Shown one piece after another: positions 6,702 through 14,001 of a stretch of 24,991 nt of DNA (its first letter is position 1; every line of letters starts with the position of its first letter). Made by a program: the position numbers and the translations under genes. The stretch is taken from positions 64,001 through 88,991 of IMG/VR virus record IMGVR_UViG_3300043357_000064. One strand, given 5' to 3'. This DNA is from a virus. The notes under the pieces are model-generated. The model had not been told where the DNA came from. It saw only the letters and a list, made by a program, of their open reading frames with translations, and searched no databases.

Positions 6702-7160
6702 TCAAGACGACCTCGCCGGTACCGGGTCGAGCGTTACGCGCCCGCGCGGGAACGCCGCCGTCTCGATCGACAGCGATCCGTACTGGACGTGCCGGAACGA
6801 GTCGTCGATGACGAGGCCGTAGCCGACCGCAGATCCACGCTTCGGGCCGATGGCGCCGTCAACAACGGCTTTGATCGTCTCTGCCATGTTCATGACCGTG
6901 TCGACGGGAGGCTTCGCCCACCGGAACGCGATATCGAGCCGGACCAGCATCAGACCGGTCGGGAGCTTCGGCCGCACGGCGCAGGCGGCCTGATATGCGG
7001 TCTCGCGCCAAGCTTTGACCCGTCGGCCTTGCGCCTGCGGGTGGCCGCTGCGGTTGTTACTCGTGATCCAGTCCCCGTTGGACGGCACGACGATCGTCCA
7101 TGTCCGGTCTGTCTGGGTGGTGGCTGTAGAGCCACCACCCGAAACCTCGACGGCAGTCAC
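6702..7160 (-). CDS. RusA-like Holliday junction resolvase
   Basis: A 152-aa protein. The C-terminal half contains PPVDTVMNMAETIKAVVDGA followed by GLVIDDSFRHVQYG, matching the RusA pattern 'D..N..K.v.DaL....viiDD' in which the aspartates bind Mg2+. The N-terminus (VVPSNGDWITSNNRSGH) fits the RusA start 'P.sqN..'. RusA nicks four-way junctions symmetrically; here it would complete the RecE/RecT-like recombination set 3-4 kb upstream in the operon. GTG 7160 forms a GTGA overlap. Assignment rests on motif spacing. Confidence 0.7.
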   Translation of the reverse strand: MTAVEVSGGGSTATTQTDRTWTIVVPSNGDWITSNNRSGHPQAQGRRVKAWRETAYQAACAVRPKLPTGLMLVRLDIAFRWAKPPVDTVMNMAETIKAVVDGAIGPKRGSAVGYGLVIDDSFRHVQYGSLSIETAAFPRGRVTLDPVPARSS

Positions 7161-7411
7161 GACTCACGCGTCCACGGTTTACCGGTCAACGCGATCGTCT
7201 GACCCAACCGGCCCGCACCCGCCCCGAGCCGGACGATCCAGCCCCGGGATTCGAGGATCGTCAAATACCCCTGGACTGTCGGGAGGCTTTTGCCCAGGGA
7301 TGCGGCCAGGTATTCGACGGTGGGGTTCAAGTCGTTGGTGTCGACGTAGGCGATAACCGCTTCGAGCACGCGGACGACGGGCGGTTTCAAGCCCTGGACG
7401 GTGGTGTTCAC
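7157..7411 (-). CDS. Small winged-helix DNA-binding protein
   Basis: An 84-aa protein from GTG 7411. Residues 7-60 (LKPPVVRVLEAVIAYVDTNDLNPTVEYLAASLGKSLPTVQGYLTILESRGWI) form a MarR/LexA-type winged helix with a helix-turn-helix at 'EYLAASLGKSLPTVQGYL'. It has no effector domain. It directly follows a second winged-helix gene, with which it may have arisen by duplication. A role as transcription regulator is inferred. Confidence 0.7.
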   Translation of the reverse strand: MNTTVQGLKPPVVRVLEAVIAYVDTNDLNPTVEYLAASLGKSLPTVQGYLTILESRGWIVRLGAGAGRLGQTIALTGKPWTRES

Positions 7412-7755
7412 GACGCCGCCCTGCCGGTGCCGTGGCAGTGCTCGCACGGATCGCCGAGAGTCCGGCTCGTCAGCGTGATCGTCCGCGACGAACCCGGCTG
7501 CCAGCGCAGGTATCCCTTGCGCTGCAACTCCCGCAGACGGTAGGTGACCGTCGACAACTGGATCGACTGGGCGTCCATGATCTGCCGGAGTGACGGCGGA
7601 TAGCCGTTGGCCTCGATGAAGGCACGGATCATGTCGAGCGTTTCGACCTGGACCGGCGTCGGCGCGGCGTCCAGCCGTCCGCGTTCGGCCCGCCGGACAC
7701 CGACGATGATGTCGTGCTCAACCTGGCGGGCTACGTCCAGCTTCGGCGGGGTCAC
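7408..7755 (-). CDS. LexA-N-like winged-helix protein
   Basis: A 115-aa protein from GTG 7755. After a 30-residue basic lead, residues 32-95 (PTPVQVETLDMIRAFIEANGYPPSLRQI, then LSTVTYRLRELQRKGYLRW) match the LexA DNA-binding domain, where 'GYPPS.REI' and 'L..L..KG.i' are hallmarks. The LexA protease domain (cleavage site, Ser-Lys dyad) is absent. The C-terminus has a CEHCHGTG knuckle. It may bind SOS-type operators without being self-cleavable. Confidence 0.78.
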   Translation of the reverse strand: MTPPKLDVARQVEHDIIVGVRRAERGRLDAAPTPVQVETLDMIRAFIEANGYPPSLRQIMDAQSIQLSTVTYRLRELQRKGYLRWQPGSSRTITLTSRTLGDPCEHCHGTGRAAS

Positions 7756-7961
7756 GACTCACCACCGGAGAGCAGTGCACGAACCTCGGACAGCCGGAAC
7801 CTTGCATGCCCACCAGGAGTCCGGATGCAGCCGATACGGTCCTGCTTCGCCCACCGGCTGACAGTCTTCGGATCACAGCGGAAAATGGCGGCCACCTCGG
7901 CGGGTGTCAGCAGCCGTTCGGTGCCGGCGGCCAGGGCCTCGATCAGCTTGTCGTCGGTCAT
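7752..7961 (-). CDS. BldC-like (MerR-type) DNA-binding protein
   Basis: A 69-aa protein. Residues 17-66 read LLTPAEVAAIFRCDPKTVSRWAKQDRIGCIRTPGGHARF then RLSEVRALL, nearly the consensus of the actinobacterial BldC family of one-domain MerR-like winged helices ('LLTP.EVA.lF.VDPKTVtRWA..Gki...RTpGGHRRy'). BldC binds direct repeats cooperatively and controls development in Streptomyces; phage copies could act as excisionase or regulator. ATG 7961, 4-nt overlaps on both sides. Confidence 0.9.
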   Translation of the reverse strand: MTDDKLIEALAAGTERLLTPAEVAAIFRCDPKTVSRWAKQDRIGCIRTPGGHARFRLSEVRALLSGGES

Positions 7962-8314
7962 CGCTCGCTCACCCCCGCCGGTACGACCGTGAGCTTGCCG
8001 CCGAGGTTGGCGACCCTCTCGGCTGCGCGCTTGCGGCGCCGCTTCCACCGGTCGTCGTGATCGTCTCGGCTAACGACGTAGTTGAAGACGGAGAAGCCGA
8101 TGACGACCATCTGCCACCAGGTCAGGTGTTTGTGCTCGACGAAGATCTGCACCGAGTGACCTAAGACAGCGGCAGGCAGATAGAACGGCCGGAACTCCTG
8201 GAAGATCCAGTCGGCGACGTCGTGAACGAACCCGATGCCTCGGGTCATGTAGGCGATATTCCAGCCGAGGCTGACGATCGCGGAGGCGGTTGAGATCAGG
8301 TACCAGATCGTCAT
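7958..8314 (-). CDS. Small membrane protein, two likely helices
   Basis: A 118-aa protein with an N-terminal membrane helix (MTIWYLISTASAIVSLGWNIAYM), a mixed segment (FRPFYLPAAVLGHSVQIF) and a second helix (LTWWQMVVIGFSVFNYVVS), followed by a strongly basic stretch DDRWKRRRKRAAERV likely to stay in the cytoplasm. No family recognised. It is coupled by 4-nt overlaps to both neighbours. Confidence 0.68.
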   Translation of the reverse strand: MTIWYLISTASAIVSLGWNIAYMTRGIGFVHDVADWIFQEFRPFYLPAAVLGHSVQIFVEHKHLTWWQMVVIGFSVFNYVVSRDDHDDRWKRRRKRAAERVANLGGKLTVVPAGVSER

Positions 8315-8757
8315 CGCGGGCCACCGCTCGTGCGATACGCCTCAGTCGTCGACTTGTTCAGCGACGTGCCGGTCATCATCTGCTCGGACACCTGCTTGGC
8401 GAACCCGAACGCAGCGTCCAGGACGGCCCTGGCGGCGATTGCGTTGTTGGTCGCAGTCTCAAGTGCTGCGCGCTCGTCGAGCGTCTCCAGAACGATCCAG
8501 CCGGTCCGTTCGTCCTTCGACACCTGCCCCGAGCCGCGTCCCATGACCGGGCAGTCCTCGCGCATCCCGGCCTTGGCGATGGCGACGGTCAAGGCACCCT
8601 TCGCGGAGGTGACCGCACTGCGAGTCTTCACCACCTCGACACGGGCGGCTTCGATCATCTGCTGTGCGCGGGCCCGCTCCTTGTGCAGGTGGCGGACCTC
8701 CCGCTCGATTTGGACGGGCGTCAGCGGCTCGTAGTGCTCCTGCTCGGGCTCGGTCAT
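8311..8757 (-). CDS. Hypothetical helical protein
   Basis: A 148-aa protein, mostly helical: residues 15-65 (VQIEREVRHLHKERARAQQMIEAARVEVVKTRSAV) look like a coiled coil, followed by MREDCPVMGRGSGQVSKDERTGWIV and another long Ala-rich helix. I do not recognise the family. ATG 8757 with ATGA overlap. It lies between an HNH/recombination group and a small membrane protein; function unknown. Confidence 0.66.
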   Translation of the reverse strand: MTEPEQEHYEPLTPVQIEREVRHLHKERARAQQMIEAARVEVVKTRSAVTSAKGALTVAIAKAGMREDCPVMGRGSGQVSKDERTGWIVLETLDERAALETATNNAIAARAVLDAAFGFAKQVSEQMMTGTSLNKSTTEAYRTSGGPR

Positions 8758-9140
8758 CGGGTCACCTGCTCGGCGGTAGCCGGCAGCTCGGCCGTGACGG
8801 TGACCGTCAGCCGCGTCCCCGCCGGGAAGTCATCGGCGAACGCCTTGAAGCCGGGACCGGACAGATACTTCGTCCAGTGCACGTCGTCGCCTTCCGGATA
8901 CCAGCCCGCTTCCCGCCGGATACCGTGCGGTCCGTGGGCGACGTAGACGATGTGAGTCGCCGGGCGGTCGCCGGTGACGTTCTCGTCCGGCGTGCTGTGC
9001 TTCGGGCACGCGTACGGGTGCTGGACGTAGTAGCGGGCCGACTCGTCCGCCTCGCGCTGGGACGCGTAGAACCACGTCTGAACGGCGGGGCACGATTCGT
9101 CCCGGCACTTCCGGCGGCTCGTTACTTCGCGGCGGGCCAT
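8754..9140 (-). CDS. Hypothetical protein with CRDxxC zinc-like N-terminus
   Basis: A 128-aa protein. The first part (SRRKCRDESCPAVQTWFYASQREADESARYYVQHPYACPKH) holds Cys/His pairs C-x4-C and C-x2-H, a plausible single zinc finger. The rest is rich in strands (THIVYVAHGPHGIRR, TRLTVTVTAELP). ATG 9140 overlaps the HNH gene's stop by one base (TGATG). No family recognised. Confidence 0.68.
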   Translation of the reverse strand: MARREVTSRRKCRDESCPAVQTWFYASQREADESARYYVQHPYACPKHSTPDENVTGDRPATHIVYVAHGPHGIRREAGWYPEGDDVHWTKYLSGPGFKAFADDFPAGTRLTVTVTAELPATAEQVTR

Positions 9141-9718
9141 CAGGCTGCCGCCTCGTCCAGAACGGGCGCTGACGTCGTGACCCGCCGGCCGCCGGGCGTC
9201 AACAGCACCCAGCGGTCGGCCTTGTCGATCAGCACCGGGAAGGCGGCCGGGTCGTCGGTCGACTTGAGCAGCCATCCGCCGAACTTGCGGGCCCACTTCG
9301 GCTTCGCGTGCACGGCACCGTGGCAGCCGGTGGTCCCAGACCCACAGAGCAAGATCAAGTTAGGCAGCGAGTTGTCGCCACCCTGAGACCTCAGCTTGCG
9401 GTGGTGAATGGAGTAGTCGACTCCACGCCGGTCACCGATACCACCGCCACAGAGCAGGCAGTAGTACATGTCCCTTTCGAGGACGGCGTCACGCGTCGCC
9501 GGGTCCGGATCGGTCGATTCCCGCTTCGTCGCTGCCTTGGCCGCCGGCCGAGCCGGGAGCTTGATGCCCCCGGCTGCGGCGAGCTTCGGTGTCCTCGGCG
9601 TGAACGTGGACGCCGGGTGGTCGATGCCCTGTGCCGCGAGCGCTTCCAGCCGCTTCTTGGAGAACTGAGCGAGCGGCTTGCGGGGTGCCGACATGCGGGC
9701 GGAACGGGTGAGGGTCAT
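9140..9718 (-). CDS. HNH endonuclease
   Basis: A 192-aa protein with a basic, Ala/Pro-rich first half (1-70) and a C-terminal HNH nuclease: CLLCGGG (first zinc pair), SIHHRKLRSQGGDNSLPNLILLC (catalytic HH with the conserved N of the motif) and GCHGAVH (final H, second zinc pair). HNH enzymes cut or nick DNA with one metal ion. Its place next to the RecT-like and RecE-like genes suggests a role in phage recombination or host DNA attack; it may also be a free-standing homing-type enzyme. 4-nt and 1-nt overlaps tie it to its neighbours. Confidence 0.88.
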   Translation of the reverse strand: MTLTRSARMSAPRKPLAQFSKKRLEALAAQGIDHPASTFTPRTPKLAAAGGIKLPARPAAKAATKRESTDPDPATRDAVLERDMYYCLLCGGGIGDRRGVDYSIHHRKLRSQGGDNSLPNLILLCGSGTTGCHGAVHAKPKWARKFGGWLLKSTDDPAAFPVLIDKADRWVLLTPGGRRVTTSAPVLDEAAA

Positions 9719-10662
9719 GACGCGGTCGCAGGCGGCTCGGACTGGGCGATGTAGCCCTCGAGCGCGTGACCGAGGCGGGCCAGCTCGACGTACGACAGAT
9801 CCGTCAGAGGGACCTCGCGGCCGGTCTTCTCGGCGATGTACTCGGCCTTCTTCTCGTCGTCGAAGTCGGTCTGCTTGAACAGCGTCTCGACCTTGTCGAT
9901 CTCGATGGCGGCCCGGCTCGGCAGGCCGTCTGAGGTGGTCTCCTCGACGACGACCGCGTCCGTGATCTCGCCGCTGCCACCTTCGGGGTCGACGACCGGA
10001 CGCTTCTGCTGCGCCTGGATCTCCGCGATCGTGACGCGCGCCCGGGCAACCGGCTCGGCCTCGTCCTCGCTGTCGCGGAGTTCCTCGGCGTTGTACGGCA
10101 TCGCGTGCAGAACGTCGGAGGCGACGAGACGGCAGATCTCGCCGGTTGCGCGGGCGACGAGCATCGTCTTCGGCTGCTTCTTCCACTCGGCCTTGCCGAG
10201 CAGGCCGAGACCTTCGGCACGCTTGAGATCCCACTCGATCGTCTGCCAGTCGGCGTCGGTCTCGTCGGCGCGGCGACCACGCATCACGCACTTCTCGTTC
10301 GTCGACTCGACCAACTTCACCTTGTGCCCATGGGACTGCAACAGCGCCCGCTGTGCGTGTGCCCGGAGCGCCGGGGTGCCCTGGATGACGTCGATCGAGC
10401 GGAGGGTCGCCATCGGCTTCATGCCGAGTTCCTGGCCGGCGAGGATCGCAGCGGTGATGTCGTCGGGCTTGCCACGTAGCGACAGCGGCACGAACGAGGT
10501 CTTGGCCAGCGACACGGCGATTGCCCGCGCCTGCCGGGCCTCATACGCCCACAGGACCAGTTCGGAGGTTTCGGCGCCGATCGGCACGAACTGCTGCATC
10601 GGGTCGGGCTGCTGGACTGGCGTTGACGGGATGGTGATCTGATCGATTGCGGTGCTGGTCAT
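9715..10662 (-). CDS. RecT-like single-strand annealing protein
   Basis: A 315-aa protein. Residues 40-150 contain EARQARAIAVSLAKTSFVPLSLRGKPDDITAAILAGQELGMKPMATLRSIDVIQGTPALRAHAQRALL, the pattern of RecT-type annealing proteins in actinophages ('a..i..s.lvP..yrg...n...ai..g.elG..pm.al..i.vi.GkP.l.a..m.al'). DWQTIEWDLKRAEGLGL and the W/MLVARATGEICRLVASDVLHAMPYN segment complete the core; the last 100 residues are acidic. It binds ssDNA produced by an exonuclease and anneals it to homologous DNA. The RecE-like nuclease gene overlaps it by 4 nt, the usual arrangement. Family inferred from motif and context. Confidence 0.82.
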   Translation of the reverse strand: MTSTAIDQITIPSTPVQQPDPMQQFVPIGAETSELVLWAYEARQARAIAVSLAKTSFVPLSLRGKPDDITAAILAGQELGMKPMATLRSIDVIQGTPALRAHAQRALLQSHGHKVKLVESTNEKCVMRGRRADETDADWQTIEWDLKRAEGLGLLGKAEWKKQPKTMLVARATGEICRLVASDVLHAMPYNAEELRDSEDEAEPVARARVTIAEIQAQQKRPVVDPEGGSGEITDAVVVEETTSDGLPSRAAIEIDKVETLFKQTDFDDEKKAEYIAEKTGREVPLTDLSYVELARLGHALEGYIAQSEPPATAS

Positions 10663-11573
10663 GACCAGTCCTCCTTGGCGTGCTGGTATGTGGCCCACTT
10701 GGGCAGGGAAATAAGTTCGATCGAGTCGGAGTAGCCGGGCCAATAGCCCGAGGCCGAGCAGTCCCGGTAGATCTCCAGTGCGCGGCGGTTGCGCTCGTGG
10801 CCGACCTGCCGCGCCTCGGCGTCCAGTTCGACGACCGTGACGAGGTACGGCGGCGTCCTCTCCTGGAAGACGAAGAGGAAGGCGGTGTCGTCGCCGCCGA
10901 GCCCGACCGCCTGGACGGCTTCCCGGTAGGTGTCGTCCTGCATGTGGTAGTCGAAGGACGCGACCGATCGGGAGATGACGTTCGGGTCGGCGGACGCAGC
11001 TGACTTGTAGTCGACGATGATCAGGCGGCCGTTCGACTGCGGATTCGGCAGCCAGTCGAGCCGGGACCGGCGCATGACGCCGAACTCCTCGTCGAACCAG
11101 AAGATGCTCTGCTCCGGCGTCCCGTTCGCCGGGTCGAAGAGGATTGAGGCGATCGGATGCCGGCGGATCATGGCCGCCATCGCCTTGACCGTCTCGTGCT
11201 CGTGGGTCAGCAGCGGGATCATGCCTGCGGCGTACGCGTCCTTCTTGGCTTCCTTCGCCGCCTTCGTCAGGTAGTTCGCCGCATCGATCTCGCGGATGTC
11301 GGCACCCTCGTTGAGCACGTACTTGTGGGCGGCGTGACCGAGGTCGTACACGCTCTTGTGCACCGGGTGGGTCTGCTCCCAGCGGAACTTGGCTGGGCAT
11401 TCCAGCAGCCGCTTGGCGCCCGAAGCCGACAGTGATCCGCCGGGCACGGGGTCAAGGTGGTACGCCGACTCAGAGATGCTGTAGAGGCCAGGAGCGTCCA
11501 CGATGACCGTGGCCACTGCGGGCGTCTCATGCTCGACGGCAACCTCGTCCGCCTCGATCGTCGGTGCGCTCAT
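10659..11573 (-). CDS. RecE-like PD-(D/E)XK exonuclease
   Basis: A 304-aa protein matching phage-type exodeoxyribonuclease VIII-like nucleases. Signature points: GLYSISESAYHLDPVPGGSLSASGAKRLLECPAKFRWE near residues 29-66 (the family's 'g...lS.S.lk.l..cP..f'), GHAAHKYVL (His80/His83), Asp173 in RSRLDWLP, D188-Y-K190 in LIIVDYKSA (the D-X-K), and the downstream YHMQDDTYREAV helix (Q-x3-Y type). These residues bind the metal for 5'-3' resection of dsDNA, giving 3' ssDNA for the RecT-like partner. ATG 11573 sits in a 4-nt overlap. Confidence 0.88.
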   Translation of the reverse strand: MSAPTIEADEVAVEHETPAVATVIVDAPGLYSISESAYHLDPVPGGSLSASGAKRLLECPAKFRWEQTHPVHKSVYDLGHAAHKYVLNEGADIREIDAANYLTKAAKEAKKDAYAAGMIPLLTHEHETVKAMAAMIRRHPIASILFDPANGTPEQSIFWFDEEFGVMRRSRLDWLPNPQSNGRLIIVDYKSAASADPNVISRSVASFDYHMQDDTYREAVQAVGLGGDDTAFLFVFQERTPPYLVTVVELDAEARQVGHERNRRALEIYRDCSASGYWPGYSDSIELISLPKWATYQHAKEDWS

Positions 11574-11752
11574 GCGTCCGCCCACCGCTCGAAGCAGATG
11601 TCGAGACAGCGCGGCTTCACGCAGCCGTCGACAGGATGCAGCGGCTCGTGGCAGGTCGGGCAGTTCAGCGGTTTCGGTTCGACGGCCACCTCGAGCACGG
11701 GCAGTGCCAGCATCTCGGCGAGGGTGGCGTCGGAGAGGTTGAAGAGACTCAT
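11570..11752 (-). CDS. Small zinc-finger-like protein
   Basis: A 60-aa protein; residues 31-52 hold CPTCHEPLHPVDGCVKPRCLDIC, with C-x2-C and C-x4-C-x3-C pairs suited to one zinc ion. The N-terminal half (LFNLSDATLAEMLALPVLEVAV) is a short amphipathic helix. Start ATG 11752 and stop are inside 4-nt overlaps, so it is translated with the RecE-like gene. Possible accessory factor; function unknown. Confidence 0.72.
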   Translation of the reverse strand: MSLFNLSDATLAEMLALPVLEVAVEPKPLNCPTCHEPLHPVDGCVKPRCLDICFERWADA

Positions 11753-12135
11753 CGGACACGCCCCCAGACGACGCGGCGTTCCATCTCGCGCTCCATGCCC
11801 TTGACCCGCTGGCCTTGCTGCTCGTCGGTGAATTCGCGCTCGTACCGGCGAAGGTCGAGGACTGCGACGCAGAGTTCGAATTCCCGGTCGTCGGTGAGCG
11901 CGAGCGGCAACGGCCTCAAGGCTGCAGACGTGTTGATGTACGCCTCTGCGATCGTCGCGTCTACGGCGAAGAGCCTGGCGGCGGCAGGGTGCCTGCGCTT
12001 GGCGGCCTTCCTGGCGGTACGTCGGCTGTCGATATAGCGGACGGTCAGCATGGCGCCGGTGGCGATGGCGACCGCACCGAAAGCGAGGCCCCAGGCGAGT
12101 AGGTGTGCGTCGAAGTTGTGCCGGAGGAAGGTCAC
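11749..12135 (-). CDS. Small membrane-anchored hypothetical protein
   Basis: A 128-aa protein with one membrane helix near the N-terminus (about 10-33, HLLAWGLAFGAVAIATGAML) followed at once by a strongly basic stretch (RYIDSRRTARKAAKRRH), so the bulk should be cytoplasmic. The C-terminal half is charged and helical (FTDEQQGQRVKGMEREMERRV). No family recognised. It overlaps both neighbours by 4 nt. Confidence 0.68.
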   Translation of the reverse strand: MTFLRHNFDAHLLAWGLAFGAVAIATGAMLTVRYIDSRRTARKAAKRRHPAAARLFAVDATIAEAYINTSAALRPLPLALTDDREFELCVAVLDLRRYEREFTDEQQGQRVKGMEREMERRVVWGRVR

Positions 12136-12626
12136 GACGCCACCGGCTCACTGAGCGCCGGGTCGGTCGCGTAGAGGTCGGCCGGAATGTGCAGGCCGCC
12201 GGTCATCGACATGTCGAACGGGGCCACCGGGTGCAGTTGCTTGTAGAAGGGCTCGCTCATGTCGACGACCTCGGCCTTGATGGCCTCACGGGGCTCGGTT
12301 TCGGTGCGCCCGAGTTCATGCCGGCCGCTGTGGTCGCCGGTGGCGCGCCGGAGTTCGGCCTTGAGCCGCTCGCACTCCCACATCCACGCCTGCCGGACGC
12401 TGTCCATCTCGGTGGCGATCGCGTCGCACTCGTCGGCGTGCTTCCAGGCAGCGTCGGCCGAACGTTCGGCAGCGTCGGCGCGGGCGTTCGCGGCGAGGGC
12501 CTCGTCTTCGTAGAAGGCGACCGTCTTCGAGTCGCAGTGGGCCTGGTAGTACATGGCCGCGACAGCCACTGCGGCACCTGCAGCGAGAATGAAGACGAGG
12601 TAGAAGATCGCTTGAAGTACGCCCAT
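12132..12626 (-). CDS. Membrane-anchored coiled-coil protein
   Basis: A 164-aa protein: N-terminal membrane helix (MGVLQAIFYLVFILAAGAAVAVAAMYY, residues 1-27), then a long heptad-like helix (about 40-95, EDEALAANARADAAERSADAAWKHADECDAIA and onward) and a Pro/Met-rich C-terminus (HPVAPFDMSMTGGLHIP). The layout resembles small phage membrane spanin- or Rz-like proteins, but its place in the early operon argues against lysis. It starts two bases after the previous stop and ends in a 4-nt overlap. Function unknown. Confidence 0.68.
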   Translation of the reverse strand: MGVLQAIFYLVFILAAGAAVAVAAMYYQAHCDSKTVAFYEDEALAANARADAAERSADAAWKHADECDAIATEMDSVRQAWMWECERLKAELRRATGDHSGRHELGRTETEPREAIKAEVVDMSEPFYKQLHPVAPFDMSMTGGLHIPADLYATDPALSEPVAS

Positions 12627-12628
12627 GG

Positions 12629-12877
12629 TCAGGCCGCCTTTCCGGTGAAGAGTGCTGCGTTGATGTCGGTGCCGTGGTCGGCACGGGCGTCGAGGACGTC
12701 GCCGATCTGGTAGACGTTGCCGAAGTGCACGTCGTGGCTGACAAAGTCGACGAGCCGATCGCCGGCACGACGGCCGTACGTGGCCGCCTCGACCGGCTCC
12801 GGCATGGCCTGTAGGGCGGCGATGCAGTCGAGGGCCAGCGCGAGCCGGGCTTCGAGCACGACGGATGCGGCGTTCAT
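12629..12877 (-). CDS. Hypothetical protein
   Basis: An 82-aa protein without recognisable motif: a helical N-terminal half (MNAASVVLEARLALALDCIAALQAMPEPVE) and a more strand-like second half with GDRLVDFVSHDVHFGNVYQIGDVLDARAD. ATG 12877 overlaps the upstream gene by 4 nt. Codon use (G/C in third position) agrees with real coding sequence. Confidence 0.62.
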   Translation of the reverse strand: MNAASVVLEARLALALDCIAALQAMPEPVEAATYGRRAGDRLVDFVSHDVHFGNVYQIGDVLDARADHGTDINAALFTGKAA

Positions 12878-13104
12878 CGGGCACCGCGGGAGACGGTGAT
12901 CCGGCCGAGCGGCACCTGGCGGTCCCTGGCCTCACGGCGTCGAGTACGGCGGGCGTCGGTCCGCGTCTGGACGCAGCCGATGTAGGCGATGACAACTCCG
13001 GCCGCGTCGATCTGGTCGAGGTGATACAGCCGCTTCACCGAGACGGTGATCGTGTCGCCGGACGGGGAGACGGTGATCGCAAAGTCGGAGGCGTAGGTGC
13101 TCAC
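12874..13104 (-). CDS. Hypothetical protein
   Basis: A 76-aa protein from GTG 13104 (GTGA overlap). The N-terminal half is strand-rich (FAITVSPSGDTITVSVKRLYHLDQIDAAGVVIAYIGCV), the C-terminal half strongly basic (RTRTDARRTRRREARDRQV), suggesting nucleic-acid contact. No family recognised. Confidence 0.62.
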   Translation of the reverse strand: MSTYASDFAITVSPSGDTITVSVKRLYHLDQIDAAGVVIAYIGCVQTRTDARRTRRREARDRQVPLGRITVSRGAR

Positions 13105-13544
13105 GACGTCACCAGCCCGGCGTTCACTGGCGAGCGGCGCACGATCTGCTCGGCGGACAGCTGCCGGACCTTCTCGGTGTCCCGCTCTACCTCTTCCGCC
13201 GTCCGTGCCCAAGCGGGCTTCGCCGGCGTGGACGGCTGCTGCGGCTTGTAGACGCAACCGCAGGTCTCCTCGCCGCCCGCGCAGAACGGGCAGCGCCAGG
13301 CGCCGTGCTCGTCGACCAGACCGTCAGCGGTGCTCGCGAGCGTCGGCGTGATCTGGCCGACGTGGGGGTAGACCAGCTCGGTCTTGTACTTAGGGCTGTC
13401 GGGGATCGTCTTGCAGGCTGCTGTCCAAGCGAGCCGCTCGGCCATCAGGGCGGAGGTGTCGAGGGACACGGCTCCGGCGACGTCGGCCGGGACGTTCATG
13501 GCTACTACGACCCGCTCGAACGAGGTCTCGGTCTGGATGCTCAT
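13101..13544 (-). CDS. Hypothetical protein with a C-x2-C / C-x-C finger
   Basis: A 147-aa protein starting at ATG 13544. The middle contains GAWRCPFCAGGEETCGCVYKP, a compact C-x2-C-x6-C-x-C site. The N-terminal part (RVVVAMNVPADVAGAVSLDTSALMAERLAW) and the C-terminal charged helix (TAEEVERDTEKVRQLSAEQIVRR) have no known match to me. 4-nt overlaps on both sides. Confidence 0.66.
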   Translation of the reverse strand: MSIQTETSFERVVVAMNVPADVAGAVSLDTSALMAERLAWTAACKTIPDSPKYKTELVYPHVGQITPTLASTADGLVDEHGAWRCPFCAGGEETCGCVYKPQQPSTPAKPAWARTAEEVERDTEKVRQLSAEQIVRRSPVNAGLVTS

Positions 13545-13930
13545 GCGGCCACGACCGAAGGGCGGGTGATCCACGGGCGGCTCGGAACACGGTCGTTGCC
13601 GTGCATCTGAACGACCCAGCCGTTCCACGTCGCCCTTGCCGAGACCAGCTTGATGTTCGGCCGGACAGTCTCAGAAACCTTGGCGTCCTTGAAGAACGGC
13701 AGCCATTCGCCCATCTCCGCCGAGTTGGCGAATGTGAGGACGATCAGGTCGGACTGGAGTTCGTTGAAGTCGAATCCGATCGGCGCGGGCAGGCGACCGA
13801 GGTTCATGGCGCCGATGAAGCTGGACATGATCTCGGTACGGGTCATGCGCTCCGGCAGGACGGTCGGGGGGTGGTTGCCGGGGTGGACGACTTCTCCACC
13901 GACTCGTAGTGCTGTTACTGTCTGGCTCAT
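13541..13930 (-). CDS. Hypothetical protein after a 71-bp gap
   Basis: A 129-aa protein of mixed alpha/beta character (GFDFNELQSDLIVLTFANSAEMGEWLPFF) with no recognised family. It follows a 71-bp non-coding gap, one of few in the operon, whose SD (AAGGAAGGA) lies 11 bases before ATG 13930, farther than usual. CGGAAC and GTTCCG flank that SD as a 6-bp inverted repeat, so the site could be partly hidden in a hairpin, giving translational control. Confidence 0.66.
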   Translation of the reverse strand: MSQTVTALRVGGEVVHPGNHPPTVLPERMTRTEIMSSFIGAMNLGRLPAPIGFDFNELQSDLIVLTFANSAEMGEWLPFFKDAKVSETVRPNIKLVSARATWNGWVVQMHGNDRVPSRPWITRPSVVAA

Positions 13931-14001
13931 CGGAACTGGTTTCCTTCCTTAGTCGGTTCCGGTCTGGGCGCTCGGCCGTTCGTGCGGCTTGAGCGCCCTA
14001 T

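Noticed and set aside
12132-12626. Spanin or Rz-like lysis protein
   Set aside because: Membrane helix plus coiled coil fit, but it lies in the early recombination operon with no holin or endolysin nearby.
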